From Bacteriovoracaceae bacterium (GTDB lineage Bacteria > Bdellovibrionota > Bacteriovoracia > Bacteriovoracales > Bacteriovoracaceae), in the NCBI GenBank assembly GCA_023151145.1, contig JAKLJM010000106.1, positions 1,427 through 8,745 of the forward strand: a stretch of DNA of 7,319 nt, in the 5' to 3' direction. The notes below the pieces were generated by a model. The model saw nothing but the letters and a program-made list of their open reading frames with translations, was not told the DNA's origin and did no database searches. Both the position numbers and the translations under genes were made by a program. Shown one piece after another: positions 7,044 through 7,319 of the stretch. Each line of letters opens with the position of its first letter. The stretch's first letter is position 1.

Positions 7044-7319
7044 TTAACTAAATAATCTTTTTTCAAGATCATTGATGACGTTTTGATCGTGAGCAAGTGA
7101 AACAAATCCAACTTCATAGGCATTTGGAGCTAGATAAATTCCTTTATCTAACATTACTTTAAAAAGATCATAAAATTTAGGAGATAAATCACTTGGAATA
7201 TCACTTATTTTTTTCACCGCATGATGAGGAACAAGCCAAAATAATGAACCGTAATGAACCATGACGATGTCACTAAATTCGCCATTATTATATGTTTTAA
7301 AAAATTTTTCAAACAAGGC
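7044..7319 (-). CDS. hemL: Glutamate-1-semialdehyde 2,1-aminomutase, C-terminal end (partial)
   Basis: Only the last 91 codons are inside the window; the gene continues past the right edge. HemL is a PLP enzyme that turns glutamate-1-semialdehyde into 5-aminolevulinate, the first dedicated tetrapyrrole precursor in the C5 pathway. The visible part matches the family's C-terminus: HYGSLFW, in the place of the usual GSMF strand, followed about 30 residues later by MLDKGIYLAPNAYEVGFVSL and then AH, the strongly conserved MLxxGxYLAPSxFEAGFxSxAH block (here Asn-Ala for Ser-Gln/Pro, and Val for Ala). The PLP-binding lysine lies outside the window. The TTG at 7314-7316 that could be read as a start is an internal leucine codon, since the frame stays open to the edge. 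It is the most upstream visible gene of the haem/two-component operon, with the kinase gene beginning 10-16 bases after its stop. Confidence 0.92.
   Translation of the reverse strand, partial: ALFEKFFKTYNNGEFSDIVMVHYGSLFWLVPHHAVKKISDIPSDLSPKFYDLFKVMLDKGIYLAPNAYEVGFVSLAHDQNVINDLEKRLFS

Noticed and set aside
7044..7316. Reading the last leftward frame as a complete 90-residue small protein starting at TTG
   Set aside because: The frame stays open to the window edge and its sequence is the conserved HemL C-terminus, so it is a truncated view of a larger gene.
1..7319. Defence island, mobile element, CRISPR array or RNA gene
   Set aside because: No transposase, integrase, direct-repeat array, tRNA-like cloverleaf or defence domain is visible; every gene is assigned to a housekeeping, regulatory or transport family.

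Overview
The window is an AT-rich bacterial segment with tightly packed genes: eight complete genes, one gene cut by the right edge, and no gene-free stretch longer than about 115 bases. There are no insertion sequences, RNA genes, CRISPR arrays or phage genes. The mix (a CarH/LitR-like MerR regulator with a B12-binding fold, a C5-pathway haem gene order, an ABC-2 exporter, low GC) would fit a Bdellovibrionota/Bacteriovoracales-type bacterium. That is an inference from style and gene content, not a proof.

Left part (1-1435): a MerR-type regulator with a cobalamin-binding-like C-terminal half reads rightward and meets a leftward thiol (Cys-type) glutathione peroxidase. Their stop codons overlap inside the palindrome TTAA, with no terminator between them.

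Middle (1436-3160): a 114-bp divergent intergenic region carries candidate promoters and two short dyads. A two-gene rightward operon follows, encoding the ATPase and six-helix permease of an ABC-2 type exporter, closed by a strong intrinsic terminator.

Right part (3162-7319): one leftward operon in the transcription order hemL (3' end only) > sensor histidine kinase > OmpR-type response regulator > hemE > hemN-like radical SAM gene. Spacings run from 15 bp down to two 8-bp start/stop overlaps. hemL supplies 5-aminolevulinate by the C5 route, hemE decarboxylates uroporphyrinogen III to coproporphyrinogen III, and the HemN-like enzyme is positioned to carry out the next, oxygen-independent step. 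The two-component system inside this pathway has almost no extracytoplasmic sensor domain. It is the most intriguing arrangement here, because it suggests a membrane- or redox-coupled control of tetrapyrrole synthesis or of another function co-expressed with it.

I see no clearly new defence or mobile system. The points most worth checking are the embedded kinase/regulator pair, the HemN-like protein lacking the usual fourth cysteine, and the Trp-to-Val change at the cobalamin-capping site of the MerR regulator.
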